Positions 20,176 to 29,440 of a stretch of 64,000 bases of DNA are shown here, in pieces. Numbering within the stretch: position 1 is the stretch's first letter; every line of letters begins with the position of its first letter. The DNA is taken from contig NZ_CANMQD010000001.1 of NCBI RefSeq assembly GCF_947499945.1, positions 992,001 to 1,056,000 of the forward strand, written 5' to 3'. A program made the translations under genes and the position numbers. The notes under the pieces are model-generated. The model was not told the origin of the DNA. It searched no databases and was given only the letters and a program-made list of their open reading frames with translations. This DNA is from an uncultured Sulfitobacter sp. Its GTDB lineage: Bacteria > Pseudomonadota > Alphaproteobacteria > Rhodobacterales > Rhodobacteraceae.

Positions 20176-20204
20176 CAATCTTGTTAAGAAGATAGTCGGC
20201 TGAT

Positions 20205-20393
20205 TTAGCCTTTTTCTTCGATGATCTCTACCATGTGGCTGATCTTACGAACCATGCCGCGCACGGAAGGTGTGTCTTCCAGCTCACGGGTTTTGTGCAT
20301 TTTATTCAAACCCAGACCGATCAGCGTTGCACGCTGGTCTGCGGGGCGGCGGATAGGCGAACCTGTCTGCTTAACTACGATTGTCTTAGTCAT
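20205..20393 (-). CDS. rpmD: 50S ribosomal protein L30
   Basis: 62 aa; typical L30 ([31 protein letters not shown]). It starts two bases after rpsE. In most bacteria rplO follows immediately; here a terminator does. Confidence 0.95.
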   Translation of the reverse strand: MTKTIVVKQTGSPIRRPADQRATLIGLGLNKMHKTRELEDTPSVRGMVRKISHMVEIIEEKG

Positions 20394-20395
20394 GA

Positions 20396-20977
20396 TTATG
20401 CTTCCTCAGCCACTTGGGTGGACGAGTCAGTTGCATCGTCACGCTTTGGCAGAATGTCAGCCACTTTCTTACCGCGACGCTGCGCGACGGAACGTGGTGA
20501 CTGTTCTTTTTTCAATCCGTCCATGGTGGCGCGGATCATGTTGTATGGGTTTTGTGAACCGATCGACTTGGACACAACGTCTTTGATGCCGAGCATTTCG
20601 AACACGGCACGCATTGGACCACCAGCAATAATGCCGGTACCTTCCGGTGCGGTGCGCATCACAACTTTACCAGCGCCGTGACGGCCCTGCATGTCGTGGT
20701 GCAATGTGCGGCCTTCGCGCAGCTGAACGCGGATCATCTGGCGCTTGGCTTGCTCTGTGGCTTTGCGGATGGCTTCAGGTACTTCTTTTGCTTTACCTTT
20801 ACCAAAGCCTACGCGGCCTTTTTGGTCGCCGACAACGACGAGTGCAGCAAAACCAAAGCGCTTACCGCCTTTTACAGTTTTGGATACGCGGTTGATCGCG
20901 ACCAGGCGGTCAGCGAATTCGGGCGCTTCATCACGCTGGTTGCGACGGTTACCGCCACGGTTTTCATCTCTGGCCAT
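20396..20977 (-). CDS. rpsE: 30S ribosomal protein S5
   Basis: 193 aa from ATG 20977 ([16 protein letters not shown]) with a full AAGGAGG site upstream. S5 core [21 protein letters not shown], then the [13 protein letters not shown] segment. S5 supports decoding accuracy. An upstream in-frame extension to 21070 is rejected. A 142-base gap with a palindromic element separates it from rplR. Confidence 0.97.
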   Translation of the reverse strand: MARDENRGGNRRNQRDEAPEFADRLVAINRVSKTVKGGKRFGFAALVVVGDQKGRVGFGKGKAKEVPEAIRKATEQAKRQMIRVQLREGRTLHHDMQGRHGAGKVVMRTAPEGTGIIAGGPMRAVFEMLGIKDVVSKSIGSQNPYNMIRATMDGLKKEQSPRSVAQRRGKKVADILPKRDDATDSSTQVAEEA

Positions 20978-21052
20978 GCTGGCCTCCTTAATCTGCGGGC
21001 TAATGCCCATGTGGTCCAACCAAAGTGCCGCGTGGCGGCCTCGGTCATCGAC

Positions 21053-21112
21053 GGTGCGCAGTAAATGCACACCCTACAGTGTGGTGGGTAGGGTGCGCAT
21101 TTACTGCGCACC
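21053..21112. repeat. Palindromic element, copy 1
   Basis: Two 25-base arms with one mismatch (GGTGCGCAGTAAATG... at 21053-21077 and its complement GTAGGGTGCGCATTTAC... at 21088-21112) around a 10-base loop. It lies seven bases after the rplR stop on the minus strand. A closely related copy is at 28256-28304. Confidence 0.85.
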
Positions 21113-21119
21113 GCTGTTC

Positions 21120-21479
21120 TTAGATCTTCAAACCACCTTCACGGGCTGCGTCGGCCAAGGCCTTCACTTTACCGTGGAAGAGGAAACCGCCGCGATCGAA
21201 GTAGGCTGTTTCAACACCGGCAGCTTTCGCACGTTCTGCGATTGCTACGCCCACTTTCGTGGCCGCTTCGACGTTGTTTTTGCCGACTACGCCAAGAGCT
21301 TTTTCAAGCGACGAAGCGGAGGCGAGTGTTACGCCGTTCACATCGTCGATCAGCTGTACGCTGATGTTCTTGTTGGAGCGGTGCACGGAGAGGCGCATGC
21401 GCCCACGGTTCGTGCGACGAAGTTTGTTCCGAACGCGCAAGCGGCGTTTGATGAACAGTTGTCTTTTGCTGTTTGCCAT
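21120..21479 (-). CDS. rplR: 50S ribosomal protein L18
   Basis: 119 aa; carries 5S rRNA into the large subunit with L5. Conserved [18 protein letters not shown] and the C-terminal [24 protein letters not shown]. It follows rplF by 12 bases; a palindromic element follows its stop. Confidence 0.97.
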   Translation of the reverse strand: MANSKRQLFIKRRLRVRNKLRRTNRGRMRLSVHRSNKNISVQLIDDVNGVTLASASSLEKALGVVGKNNVEAATKVGVAIAERAKAAGVETAYFDRGGFLFHGKVKALADAAREGGLKI

Positions 21480-21491
21480 CTGTTGCGTTCC

Positions 21492-22025
21492 TTACTTCTT
21501 CTTGCCTTCTTTGCGGAAGACGAACTCACCCTTATAGCGGATGCCTTTGCCCTTATAGGGCTCGGGCTTACGCCATGCGCGAATGTTCGCAGCGACTTGA
21601 CCAACAAGTTGTTCGTCAATGCCTTCCACAATGATTTCGGTCTGCTTTGGAGCCGTTACAGTCACGCCTTCTGGCGGTGTGTAATCGACGTCGTGAGACA
21701 GGCCGAGGTTCAGTTTCAATGTGTTGCCAGTCATGGCAGCACGGTAACCAACACCCTGAATTTCAAGCTCTTTCTTGAAACCTTCGGTGACGCCGGTGAC
21801 CAAGTTCGCGATCATTGTGCGGCTCATGCCCCACTGCTGACGCGCGCGCTTGGACTTCCCGCGTGGTGTAACAGTGACGTCGTTGTCGCCAACAGTCATC
21901 GTTACATCATCAGTTGCTGAGAAGGTCCGGACCCCTTTGGGGCCTTTCACTTCGATGGTCTGGCCGCTGACAGAGGCAGTAACGCCGCTGGGCAGATCGA
22001 CCGCTTTTTTACCAATACGAGACAT
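21492..22025 (-). CDS. rplF: 50S ribosomal protein L6
   Basis: 177 aa from ATG 22025 ([15 protein letters not shown]), matching the family start; an upstream in-frame extension overlaps rpsH and is rejected. Two repeated L6 domains; the second ends in the conserved [15 protein letters not shown]6 sits near the factor-binding site. Confidence 0.97.
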   Translation of the reverse strand: MSRIGKKAVDLPSGVTASVSGQTIEVKGPKGVRTFSATDDVTMTVGDNDVTVTPRGKSKRARQQWGMSRTMIANLVTGVTEGFKKELEIQGVGYRAAMTGNTLKLNLGLSHDVDYTPPEGVTVTAPKQTEIIVEGIDEQLVGQVAANIRAWRKPEPYKGKGIRYKGEFVFRKEGKKK

Positions 22026-22035
22026 CAAATTCTCC

Positions 22036-22428
22036 TTAGAATACGGTGCAGAGCACTTCGCCGCCAACATTGGCCGCCCGTGCGTTTGCGTCCGACATCA
22101 CACCCTGTGGGGTGGAGACAATCGACACACCCAAGCCCTGACGGACTGCTGGGATGTCTTGTGAGCCCATGTACACACGGCGTCCGGGTTTTGAAATCCG
22201 TTTCAGCTCGCGAATAACAGGTTCGCCTTCGTAATACTTGAGGCTAATCTCGATTGCGGGGTGGCCGTCGGCGCCCGTCATCTTTTCATAGCCTCGGATG
22301 TAGCCCTCATCGGCGAGCACGTCCAACACCCATGCACGCAGCTTGGAAGCTGGGGTCATGACAGTGGATTTGCCGCGAAGTTGGCTGTTGCGGATGCGTG
22401 TCAGCATATCTGCGATAGGATCGGTCAT
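22036..22428 (-). CDS. rpsH: 30S ribosomal protein S8
   Basis: 130 aa. N-terminal [16 protein letters not shown] and the C-terminal [27 protein letters not shown] are typical. S8 is a primary 16S rRNA binder and in E. coli the repressor of the spc operon; whether it regulates here is unknown. Confidence 0.97.
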   Translation of the reverse strand: MTDPIADMLTRIRNSQLRGKSTVMTPASKLRAWVLDVLADEGYIRGYEKMTGADGHPAIEISLKYYEGEPVIRELKRISKPGRRVYMGSQDIPAVRQGLGVSIVSTPQGVMSDANARAANVGGEVLCTVF

Positions 22429-22441
22429 CTAATATGCTCCC

Positions 22442-22747
22442 TTACCAGCTCGACTTGACCATGCCGGGGATCTGGCCTGCGGAGCCAAGATCCCGCAGCG
22501 CGATGCGCGAGATTTTCAATTTACGGTAATATGCGTGTGGACGGCCGGTCAGCTGGCAACGGTTGTGCAAACGCACAGCCGAAGAGTTGCGCGGCAGTTT
22601 TGCCAAGTCGAGGGTCGCGCGAAAACGCTCTTCCATCGGCTTTGTTTGGTCACTGATAATATCTTTCAGTGCCGCACGCTTGGAGGCGTATTTTTTGACC
22701 AATGCTTCGCGCTTCTTCTCGCGAGCGATCATGGATTTCTTAGCCAT
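22442..22747 (-). CDS. rpsN: 30S ribosomal protein S14 (zinc-free form)
   Basis: 101 aa, the long form without CXXC pairs, hence zinc-independent. C-terminal [31 protein letters not shown] is diagnostic. Standard place between rplE and rpsH. Confidence 0.97.
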   Translation of the reverse strand: MAKKSMIAREKKREALVKKYASKRAALKDIISDQTKPMEERFRATLDLAKLPRNSSAVRLHNRCQLTGRPHAYYRKLKISRIALRDLGSAGQIPGMVKSSW

Positions 22748-22765
22748 ATCTAGGTTCCTTCCCGC

Positions 22766-23329
22766 TTACGAATTGAAGGGCATGTTGAAAAGCTTCAACA
22801 TTGCCTTCGCTTCAGCGTCGGTTTTCGCTGTCGTAGCGATTACGATGTCCATGCCCCAGTTTTCATCGATTTTATCGAAATCGATTTCGGGGAACACGAG
22901 ATGCTCTTTCAGGCCCATGGCATAGTTGCCGTTACCATCAAAAGATTTACCAGGTACGCCGCGGAAGTCACGGATACGGGGCATTGCAACTGTGATCAGA
23001 CGATCAAGGAATTCATACATGCGGTCTGCACGAAGAGTTACTTTCGCACCCAGTGGCATTTCTTCCCGTACGCGGAAACCAGCGATGGATTTCTTGGCGA
23101 TGGTGGTCAATGCTTTCTGGCCCGCGATCAGTGTCAGATCTTCCTGAGCGGATTTGGCTTTCTTGCTGTCACGGACAGCCGCTGCGCCACAACCGATGTT
23201 CAGAACAATCTTGTCCAGACGTGGGATTTGCATGTCGTTCTTGTAGCCGAACTCTTCTTTCATGGCCGCACGAATGCGGTCATTATAGTCGGCCTGAAGG
23301 CGGGGTGTATAAGCTGCAGTATCAAGCAT
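22766..23329 (-). CDS. rplE: 50S ribosomal protein L5
   Basis: 187 aa; binds 5S rRNA and contacts P-site tRNA. Conserved [30 protein letters not shown] and [29 protein letters not shown]. It overlaps rplX by one base. Confidence 0.97.
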   Translation of the reverse strand: MLDTAAYTPRLQADYNDRIRAAMKEEFGYKNDMQIPRLDKIVLNIGCGAAAVRDSKKAKSAQEDLTLIAGQKALTTIAKKSIAGFRVREEMPLGAKVTLRADRMYEFLDRLITVAMPRIRDFRGVPGKSFDGNGNYAMGLKEHLVFPEIDFDKIDENWGMDIVIATTAKTDAEAKAMLKLFNMPFNS

Positions 23330-23634
23330 CAGATTACGTCCCCTGTGGTTTTGGCAAAGCGCACTTTTTTGTCGCCGTCCATTTTAAAGCCTACGCGTGA
23401 AGCTTTGCCATTGGCATCTTTAAACGCGAGGTTGCTCAGGTCCATCGGCATCGACTTGGGGATGCGACCGCCCTGTGATTCTTGTGTCTGGCGTGTGGCA
23501 CGAACGTAAACGTTGATGCCCTCAACGACGGCTTTGTTGGATTTTGGATCAACGGAGGCGATTTTGCCTTCTTTGCCTTTATCCTTACCGGTCAGAACGA
23601 TGACAGTGTCACCTTTTTTCAGCTTAGCAGCCAT
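23329..23634 (-). CDS. rplX: 50S ribosomal protein L24
   Basis: 101 aa with the KOW motif [20 protein letters not shown] near the N-terminus. L24 starts assembly of the large subunit. Two bases after rplN. Confidence 0.97.
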   Translation of the reverse strand: MAAKLKKGDTVIVLTGKDKGKEGKIASVDPKSNKAVVEGINVYVRATRQTQESQGGRIPKSMPMDLSNLAFKDANGKASRVGFKMDGDKKVRFAKTTGDVI

Positions 23635-23636
23635 GG

Positions 23637-24005
23637 TTACAGCACCTCCGGAGCGAGTGAGATGATTTTCATGAAGTTCTTGGCGCGCAGCTCACGAACA
23701 ACTGGCCCGAAGATACGGGTACCAACTGGTTCGTTGTTGTTATTCAAGATAACAGCAGCGTTGCGGTCAAAACGGATGGCTGTGCCATCGTCACGACGAA
23801 CTTCTTTTGCGGTGCGAACGACAACGGCCTTACGGACGTCACCCTTCTTTACACGGCCGCGTGGAATGGCTTCCTTGACCGAAACGACAATAATGTCGCC
23901 TACGGATGCGTACTTACGCTTGGAACCACCCAGGACCTTGATGCACTGAACACGGCGAGCGCCGCTGTTGTCAGCTACATCCAGGTTGGTCTGCATCTGG
24001 ATCAT
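23637..24005 (-). CDS. rplN: 50S ribosomal protein L14
   Basis: 122 aa starting [31 protein letters not shown], nearly invariant in bacteria. It lies 112 bases after rpsQ, an unusually wide gap for this operon. Confidence 0.97.
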   Translation of the reverse strand: MIQMQTNLDVADNSGARRVQCIKVLGGSKRKYASVGDIIVVSVKEAIPRGRVKKGDVRKAVVVRTAKEVRRDDGTAIRFDRNAAVILNNNNEPVGTRIFGPVVRELRAKNFMKIISLAPEVL

Positions 24006-24117
24006 TTGGTTTCTCCCGACCTGTAGGGGGCGATGCGTGCCTGATCCCTAGGGTTTCGATTAAGTTGTTATCCGGAATGGATAACGCACCGAACCGTGAG
24101 GTCCGATGCGTGAGTGC

Positions 24118-24354
24118 TTATGCTTCCGCAGTCAACACTTCCCAACGCTTGGTTTTGGAACGTGGTGCACATTCGATGATGCGAACTTGGTCGCCCACTT
24201 TGAATGTGTTTGCTTCATCGTGCGCCCGATATTTCTTGGACTTACGAATGGTCTTTTTCAGAACCGGGTGTGTAAAGCGGCGCTCTACGGATACGGTTAC
24301 TGTTTGTTCGTTGGCGTCCGAGGTTACGGTGCCTGTCAGGATACGCTTTGGCAT
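24118..24354 (-). CDS. rpsQ: 30S ribosomal protein S17
   Basis: 78 aa; primary 16S rRNA binder. [42 protein letters not shown] is typical. Fourteen bases after rpmC. Confidence 0.97.
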   Translation of the reverse strand: MPKRILTGTVTSDANEQTVTVSVERRFTHPVLKKTIRKSKKYRAHDEANTFKVGDQVRIIECAPRSKTKRWEVLTAEA

Positions 24355-24368
24355 TACTCAGGCTCCTC

Positions 24369-24575
24369 TTACGCGTCTGTAGCTGCGGCTGCAGCTTTTT
24401 GATTCAGAATTGTTTTAACCCGTGCTGCGCCGCGCTTAACGTCACGCAGGCGCGCAGGGTTTTCCAGCTGGCCGGTAGCCTGTTGGAAACGCAAGTTGAA
24501 CGCTTCTTTCTTCAAGTTAACAAGCTCGTCGCGGAGCTGGTCCGGCGTCTTGTCACGTAGTTCATTGGCTTTCAT
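24369..24575 (-). CDS. rpmC: 50S ribosomal protein L29
   Basis: 68 aa; helical hairpin protein at the tunnel exit. [31 protein letters not shown] is diagnostic. Normally preceded by rplP; here 3.7 kb of unrelated genes separate the two, so it must be the first gene of a new transcription unit. Confidence 0.96.
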   Translation of the reverse strand: MKANELRDKTPDQLRDELVNLKKEAFNLRFQQATGQLENPARLRDVKRGAARVKTILNQKAAAAATDA

Positions 24576-24970
24576 GCCGTCTTCCTTTCAACATCACCAG
24601 CTGGCCCCGGTAGGGTGACCATGATTCTGATGGAGTTCATGATGAAGGTGTCACTTAGGCCCAAAGTAGCTAATACGCAACCCTAAAGGCGGAGGAATAC
24701 GAGGGTTCTACCTTGTGAAGCGCGCGAGTGCCATACCATCTACTGTGATGCTTGGTAACGCTCGGCTGCGGACGCCAAGGGAACACAACTTCGGGAACGA
24801 TTGAAAACAATCCTGATGATGTTTGCGCTCTGTTTCCATAGGATCAACAATCCGCATTGATGACCCGTCATTTCAACACAATTTGAAATCATATCAGTGC
24901 TTTAGAATATAGATACTTGACCATTCAATAAGGGGGAGCAACCTTAGGGTGTAATTTCGGCAGGAGAGCA
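24576..24970. other. Divergent intergenic region between rpmC and the RTX-type gene
   Basis: No credible gene in 395 bases. It should hold the rpmC promoter (minus) and the promoter of the RTX-type gene (plus). For the latter TTGAAA at 24883 is near TAGAAT at 24903, but the spacing is only 14. Confidence 0.5.
24652..24680 (-). promoter_or_regulatory. Tentative rpmC operon promoter
   Basis: Minus strand TTGCGT, 17-base spacer, TAAGTG, about 75 bases before rpmC. Weak match; a promoter somewhere in this gap is expected because a terminator and opposing genes lie upstream. Confidence 0.3.
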
Positions 24971-24973
24971 TTG

Positions 24974-26560
24974 ATGGAACTGGGTATTTTGTCACTTTTG
25001 ATGGGTGTCGGGCTGTTGACCGCATTTTCGAGTGGAAGTGATGATGTGGAGGCAGAGCAGGAGCGTCCTGAGCCGCCTGATGTGGAGCCGCCTACCCCGC
25101 CCGCCTCCTCTACTGTTTTGGTCGGGTCCGATGCAGATGATCAATTGGAAGGGAACAATCTGGTTAACCGGCTTTTCGGGCTGGGCGGTGATGATGATTT
25201 GAGCTTTGATAATTACAGATTTCCGGATTTTATTTCTGACGAGTCAGGAAACTTCGTTCAGCCGGACGTTCCCCCCTTTGTGAGCGAGGCATATGGCGGA
25301 GAGGGCAATGACACGCTGTCTTCCGAGCTTGCGCTGGATGAGCGTGAAGATGGCACAGTACGTCTGTTTGGTGGCGCGGGCGATGATCATTTGCAGGCGA
25401 GCGACAGGTTGGGCCTACCCGATCGCTCCACCGTAGTCCAAGAACTAACAGGTGGGAGCGGTGAGGATGTTTTCGAAATCCGCCTTAGTACCGAAAGTTT
25501 TGATCGCGTGGGTTTAGATGCAGAACTAACCGACGTGCCGCGCATTTTCCTGACCGATTTCACGCCCGAACGCGATACGCTCGACATCGTTGCCAACGAA
25601 TTCCCCACACCGCCGCTGGACACAGCAGAATTGACCCGCGACGACAGCGGCCTGACCTTACTGCATCTGCGATTTATGCCGTTGGGTGATGCCCCTGCCA
25701 GCACCAGTACGGTTGCTCTTGGCAATGCCGAGGGGATCACCCTTGATGATATCAACCTGCCCGGAGAGGGCAGCCTCTTGCCCAATGAGAACAACGAAGT
25801 TTTTGGCACACAGGGGGATGATGTTTTGAATGAGGGTATAGAGAGCGGGAACTATTGGGACATAAACCTTGGCGCGGGCGATGATCTGGCAGAAATACAA
25901 TCCGCAGGTCCAACAGTCCGTGGCGGGGATGGCAACGATACAATACGCGGCGGTTTTCAGGGTTTCATTTATGGTGAAGCGGGCGATGATCTGCTTGAGG
26001 GTGCCCAATTCGCCGATGGCGGCACCGGCGACGATACGCTTAGGTCTACGAATGGGATGCGCGGCGGTGAAGGCAACGATGTTCTTGAGGGGCGTGCGGA
26101 TAGTTATGCCGATCAATACGGAATATTCAAAAGAATGTCAGGCGATGCGGGGGATGACACCCTGATTGTGAACACAAGCACCTCGCAGAGCGGAAGCGGC
26201 GGCTTTTTTGTGATGGATGTTTTGGGGAATGAGGGCAGCGATACGTTCGACATTCAATTGCAACTGGCCAATACCGACATGAGTGCATCGGATGCCATGA
26301 TCGCATTGCCCGACTTTGACCCGCGTGAAGACACGCTCCGCATCCAGATCAACCGCGCAGACGGAGACGGCCGCGTCATGACGGGTGCGCAAATTGTCAC
26401 GCGCGACTTTGGGTTTGAAGAATTGCGGCAGACCGAAATCCTGCAAGGGCTGCAAATGGATTTTGCCGCGTCGGCGACCGCGCCCGCACATACAGCGTTT
26501 TTGCGCCTGAACTCCGACAATGTGATTACAATCGACGATGTGTTGTTTGTGCAAAACTAG
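24974..26560 (+). CDS. RTX-type calcium-binding repeat protein
   Basis: 528 aa from ATG 24974, with AGGAGA six bases upstream. A hydrophobic N-terminus (MELGILSLLMGVGLLTAF) precedes an acidic Pro/Glu-rich linker (about 21-48). The rest holds scattered RTX-like nonapeptides such as YGGEGNDTL, FGGAGDDHL, RGGDGNDTI, GGTGDDTL, RGGEGNDVL and GDAGDDTL, which in this superfamily bind calcium. Many RTX proteins are exported by type I systems via a C-terminal signal, but this one has an N-terminal membrane segment and no exporter gene nearby, so localisation is uncertain. Confidence 0.82.
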   Translation: MELGILSLLMGVGLLTAFSSGSDDVEAEQERPEPPDVEPPTPPASSTVLVGSDADDQLEGNNLVNRLFGLGGDDDLSFDNYRFPDFISDESGNFVQPDVPPFVSEAYGGEGNDTLSSELALDEREDGTVRLFGGAGDDHLQASDRLGLPDRSTVVQELTGGSGEDVFEIRLSTESFDRVGLDAELTDVPRIFLTDFTPERDTLDIVANEFPTPPLDTAELTRDDSGLTLLHLRFMPLGDAPASTSTVALGNAEGITLDDINLPGEGSLLPNENNEVFGTQGDDVLNEGIESGNYWDINLGAGDDLAEIQSAGPTVRGGDGNDTIRGGFQGFIYGEAGDDLLEGAQFADGGTGDDTLRSTNGMRGGEGNDVLEGRADSYADQYGIFKRMSGDAGDDTLIVNTSTSQSGSGGFFVMDVLGNEGSDTFDIQLQLANTDMSASDAMIALPDFDPREDTLRIQINRADGDGRVMTGAQIVTRDFGFEELRQTEILQGLQMDFAASATAPAHTAFLRLNSDNVITIDDVLFVQN

Positions 26561-26596
26561 TCTATCACTCGCGATAATGTGGCGATAAGAGAGGGC

Positions 26597-27205
26597 ATGA
26601 GCCATATCAAATCCCTCTTCGTGACCCGCCTGTACCAAGCACCGCTTGGCAATATCGACGCTGCCGAGTTAGAGGCGTCATGCTATTCGATTGCCGAGGA
26701 TGACGAGGCTGGACAGGCGTGGTGTGAAGAGAACGATTTTCCCGGATATACCTCCTATGCATCTCTTACAGATCTTGGCTGGCGCTTTCCGATCTTTGCC
26801 GACGTGATCAAGGCGCTGGATGCCCATATCTCTGCCTTCGCAGCCGATCTGGAATTCGATCTGGACGGGCGTGAGTTGAAGCTGGAAGATATATGGATCA
26901 ACATCCTGCCCGAAGGTGGTACGCATTCGGGACATATCCATCCGCATTCAGTTATCAGTGGCACGACCTATGTCGCGATGCCCGAGGGGGCCTCTGCGAT
27001 CAAGTTCGAGGACCCGCGACTGCCGATGATGATGGCGGCCCCTGCCCGTCGCAAGGACGCGCGCGAGGAATTGCGCACCTTTGCCTATGTCGCTCCTGCG
27101 GTGGGTGATGTCCTGCTGTGGGAGAGTTTCATCCGCCATGAAGTGCCGATGAATATGTCGGAAGAAGACCGCATTTCGGTGTCGTTCAACTATAGCTGGT
27201 CGTAA
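26597..27205 (+). CDS. Putative 2OG-Fe(II) oxygenase-like protein (TIGR02466-like)
   Basis: 202 aa from the ATG at 26597 (MSHIKSLFVTRLYQAPLG). The order IWINILPEGGTHSGHIHPHSVISGTTYV, then KFEDPR, then GDVLLWESFIRHEVPMN and RISVSFNY fits the double-stranded beta-helix family of putative 2-oxoglutarate/iron oxygenases. Histidines in HIHPH and RHEVP are candidate metal ligands. The substrate is unknown. It starts 36 bases after the RTX-type gene on the same strand, so co-expression is likely. Confidence 0.72.
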   Translation: MSHIKSLFVTRLYQAPLGNIDAAELEASCYSIAEDDEAGQAWCEENDFPGYTSYASLTDLGWRFPIFADVIKALDAHISAFAADLEFDLDGRELKLEDIWINILPEGGTHSGHIHPHSVISGTTYVAMPEGASAIKFEDPRLPMMMAAPARRKDAREELRTFAYVAPAVGDVLLWESFIRHEVPMNMSEEDRISVSFNYSWS

Positions 27206-27235
27206 CGGTCTATCGCGTGGCGAAGGGTTGTGCGC

Positions 27236-27442
27236 CTACGGCTTTGGATACTTCTTACGCGCCTCTTCCTGCTCCTTGACCAAGGCCTTCTCCTCCTTAG
27301 TCATCTTGTTGCCCCACTGGTTGTTGGACAGGCCAAGATCAGCGGGCATTGGCTTTGTCTTGCCCTTCTTGATGGAGCCGCCCTTGTTGAGGAACTCCTT
27401 GATGAGGTCGTCGTCGGTGGTGGGTTTGGGAACTTGTTTCAT
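27236..27442 (-). CDS. Small charged conserved-looking protein of unknown function
   Basis: 68 aa, Lys/Glu/Pro-rich (MKQVPKPTTDDDLIKEFLNKGG ... QWGNKMTKEEKALVKEQEEARKKYPKP), with no signal or membrane segment. AAAGGA lies nine bases upstream of the ATG. The biased yet ordered composition and good ribosome binding site suggest a real gene. I do not recognise a family. Confidence 0.55.
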   Translation of the reverse strand: MKQVPKPTTDDDLIKEFLNKGGSIKKGKTKPMPADLGLSNNQWGNKMTKEEKALVKEQEEARKKYPKP

Positions 27443-27585
27443 GGGAGGGGTTCCTTTGGTGTGGCTTAGTTTGGATATAGCCTTAACCCTAAAAGCAATT
27501 CTCCTAAATGAAAATGCACCCTGTACTTTTCTTATTACCTTGATTGGGTCATCTTGAACAAGATCAGCATGTTAAGGTGACTTCA

Positions 27586-28185
27586 ATGGAACTGTTCTTT
27601 CTATTCCTCATCCTTGCTGTGGCCATTTTTTTCATCTATGGCGCGAATAGCCAGGGCCATGATAACGAAAAAGGTAGAACTCGGCCTGTTCAAAAGCGCC
27701 GTTCCCAATCTCAGCGTCGACCACGTCAAAAGCCTCAAAGCGCGGGCGATTACAATGACGAGGATCATCTGACACGCACTAATGGCATTGATCACGCGGC
27801 ACCACCTCACTTCCCCCTCTCGATGCTGCTTGAAGGACCTGCTCATGTCATTGATGGAGACACCATTGTTGTAAGAAAGATCAAGATACGCCTGGCTGGA
27901 ATCGATGCTCCCGAGCTCGACCGCCCTTGGGGCCAGAAATCAAAATGGAATATGGTCAGGATTTGCAAAGGGCATTCTGTCCGTGTCGAATTGACGGGAG
28001 ACACTTCCTATGACCGTTTGGTCGGCACCTGTTATTTGCCTGATGGGACTGACATCGGTGCGGAGATTATTAAGGCAGGTTTAGCGCTTGATGGAGGTTA
28101 TTATTCTGAGGGAAAATATCGTCATCTTGAGCCTGCTGGTATCCGCAGGAAGCTAAAGCCATACGGTAATCAAATTAGACGTTGA
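27586..28185 (+). CDS. Membrane-anchored thermonuclease (SNase-like) family protein
   Basis: 199 aa from ATG 27586 (MELFFLFLILAVAIFFIYGAN), one N-terminal membrane helix, then a basic Gln/Arg-rich linker. The SNase domain begins at HVIDGDTIVVRKIKIRLAGIDAPELD; the second Arg region is YDRLVGTCYLPDG. Staphylococcal nuclease relatives cut single-stranded or nicked DNA/RNA with calcium. The anchor would place the domain in the periplasm or at the cytoplasmic face; topology is not clear. Confidence 0.8.
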   Translation: MELFFLFLILAVAIFFIYGANSQGHDNEKGRTRPVQKRRSQSQRRPRQKPQSAGDYNDEDHLTRTNGIDHAAPPHFPLSMLLEGPAHVIDGDTIVVRKIKIRLAGIDAPELDRPWGQKSKWNMVRICKGHSVRVELTGDTSYDRLVGTCYLPDGTDIGAEIIKAGLALDGGYYSEGKYRHLEPAGIRRKLKPYGNQIRR

Positions 28186-28194
28186 GCCTTGAGC

Positions 28195-28230
28195 AAAAAG
28201 CCCCCGCTGTTTATCACAGCGGGGGCTTTT
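28195..28230. terminator. Bidirectional terminator between the nuclease gene and rplP
   Basis: AAAAAGCCCCCGCTG ... CAGCGGGGGCTTTT gives a strong stem with A/T flanks on both sides. It ends the nuclease transcript on plus and the rplB-to-rplP transcript on minus. Confidence 0.9.
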
Positions 28231-28255
28231 CTATCTCGATAGGTCGGTCAAGGAA

Positions 28256-28304
28256 GGTGCGCAGCAAGTGCGCACCCTACGTAGGGTGCGCATTCATGCG
28301 CACC
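28256..28304. repeat. Palindromic element, copy 2
   Basis: Arms of 25 and 24 bases (GGTGCGCAGCAAGTG... and GTAGGGTGCGCATTCATGCG...) with no loop, two bases after the rplP stop on the minus strand. The arms match copy 1 at 21053-21112 at most positions. Confidence 0.85.
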
Positions 28305-28306
28305 GC

Positions 28307-28720
28307 TTACCAATCTTCCCGAACAACTACGCGCGTTTTGATCGGCAGCTTCATCGCTGCGAGGCGCAGGGCTTCGCGGGCGATGTCGTCGTTAACGCCG
28401 TCGATTTCGAACATCACGCGACCAGGTTTGACCTTGCATGCCCAAAAGTCCACGGAACCTTTACCTTTACCCATACGAACTTCGACAGGCTTGGAGGTGA
28501 CAGGTACGTCTGGGAAAATACGGATCCAGACGCGGCCTTGACGTTTCATGTGACGCGTCATGGCACGACGTGCAGCTTCGATCTGGCGCGCAGTTACGCG
28601 CTCAGGCTCGATTGCTTTGAGACCGTAAGTACCGAAGTTCAGGTCAGACCCGCCCTTCGCAAGGCCCTTGATGGACCCTTTGAACTGCTTACGGAATTTC
28701 GTACGTTTTGGCTGTAGCAT
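28307..28720 (-). CDS. rplP: 50S ribosomal protein L16
   Basis: 137 aa; [30 protein letters not shown] is diagnostic. L16 organises the tRNA-binding face. Last gene of the rplB-rplP block here; followed by the palindromic element and a terminator rather than by rpmC. Confidence 0.97.
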   Translation of the reverse strand: MLQPKRTKFRKQFKGSIKGLAKGGSDLNFGTYGLKAIEPERVTARQIEAARRAMTRHMKRQGRVWIRIFPDVPVTSKPVEVRMGKGKGSVDFWACKVKPGRVMFEIDGVNDDIAREALRLAAMKLPIKTRVVVREDW

Positions 28721-28732
28721 CTATTCTACTCC

Positions 28733-29440
28733 TTAACGCCGACCGCCGGCACCGCGAGGTGCTGGGCCGTCTTGCATTTCTTGTAACTTACGATCGTGCG
28801 CAGCTGGATCATGTTCCATGATCTCGCCTTTGAATATCCACGTCTTGATGCCGATGATGCCATAGGCAGTCATTGCTTCAACATGTGCATAATCGATGTC
28901 CGCACGCAGTGTGTGCAACGGAACGCGACCTTCACGGTACCATTCTGTACGCGCGATCTCGGCACCGCCGAGGCGACCCGCGAGGTTCACACGGATACCA
29001 AGGGCACCCATACGCATGGCGTTCTGTACCGCACGCTTCATGGCGCGGCGGAAAGAAACCCGACGCTCAAGCTGCTGTGCAATGCTCTCACCAACAAGGG
29101 CTGCATCCAGCTCTGGCTTGCGAACTTCAACAATGTTGAGGTGCAATTCAGAGTCGGTGAACGCGGCAAGTTTCTTGCGCAGACCCTCAATGTCTGCACC
29201 TTTCTTGCCGATGATCACACCGGGACGGGCTGTGTGGATCGTAACGCGGCACTTTTTGTGCGGACGCTCGATGATCACACGAGAGATACCCGCCTGAGCA
29301 CATTCAGTCTTGATGAACTTGCGGATCGCGAGATCTTCCAGAAGAAGGTTCCCGAAGTCCTTTGTGTCGGCATACCAGCGGCTATCCCATGTACGGTTAA
29401 CCTGAAGGCGCATGCCGATTGGATTGACTTTATTACCCAT
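28733..29440 (-). CDS. rpsC: 30S ribosomal protein S3
   Basis: 235 aa. N-terminal [24 protein letters not shown], a KH domain with [16 protein letters not shown], and a C-terminal S3 domain. Forms part of the mRNA entry helicase. Overlaps rplV by one base. Confidence 0.97.
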   Translation of the reverse strand: MGNKVNPIGMRLQVNRTWDSRWYADTKDFGNLLLEDLAIRKFIKTECAQAGISRVIIERPHKKCRVTIHTARPGVIIGKKGADIEGLRKKLAAFTDSELHLNIVEVRKPELDAALVGESIAQQLERRVSFRRAMKRAVQNAMRMGALGIRVNLAGRLGGAEIARTEWYREGRVPLHTLRADIDYAHVEAMTAYGIIGIKTWIFKGEIMEHDPAAHDRKLQEMQDGPAPRGAGGRR

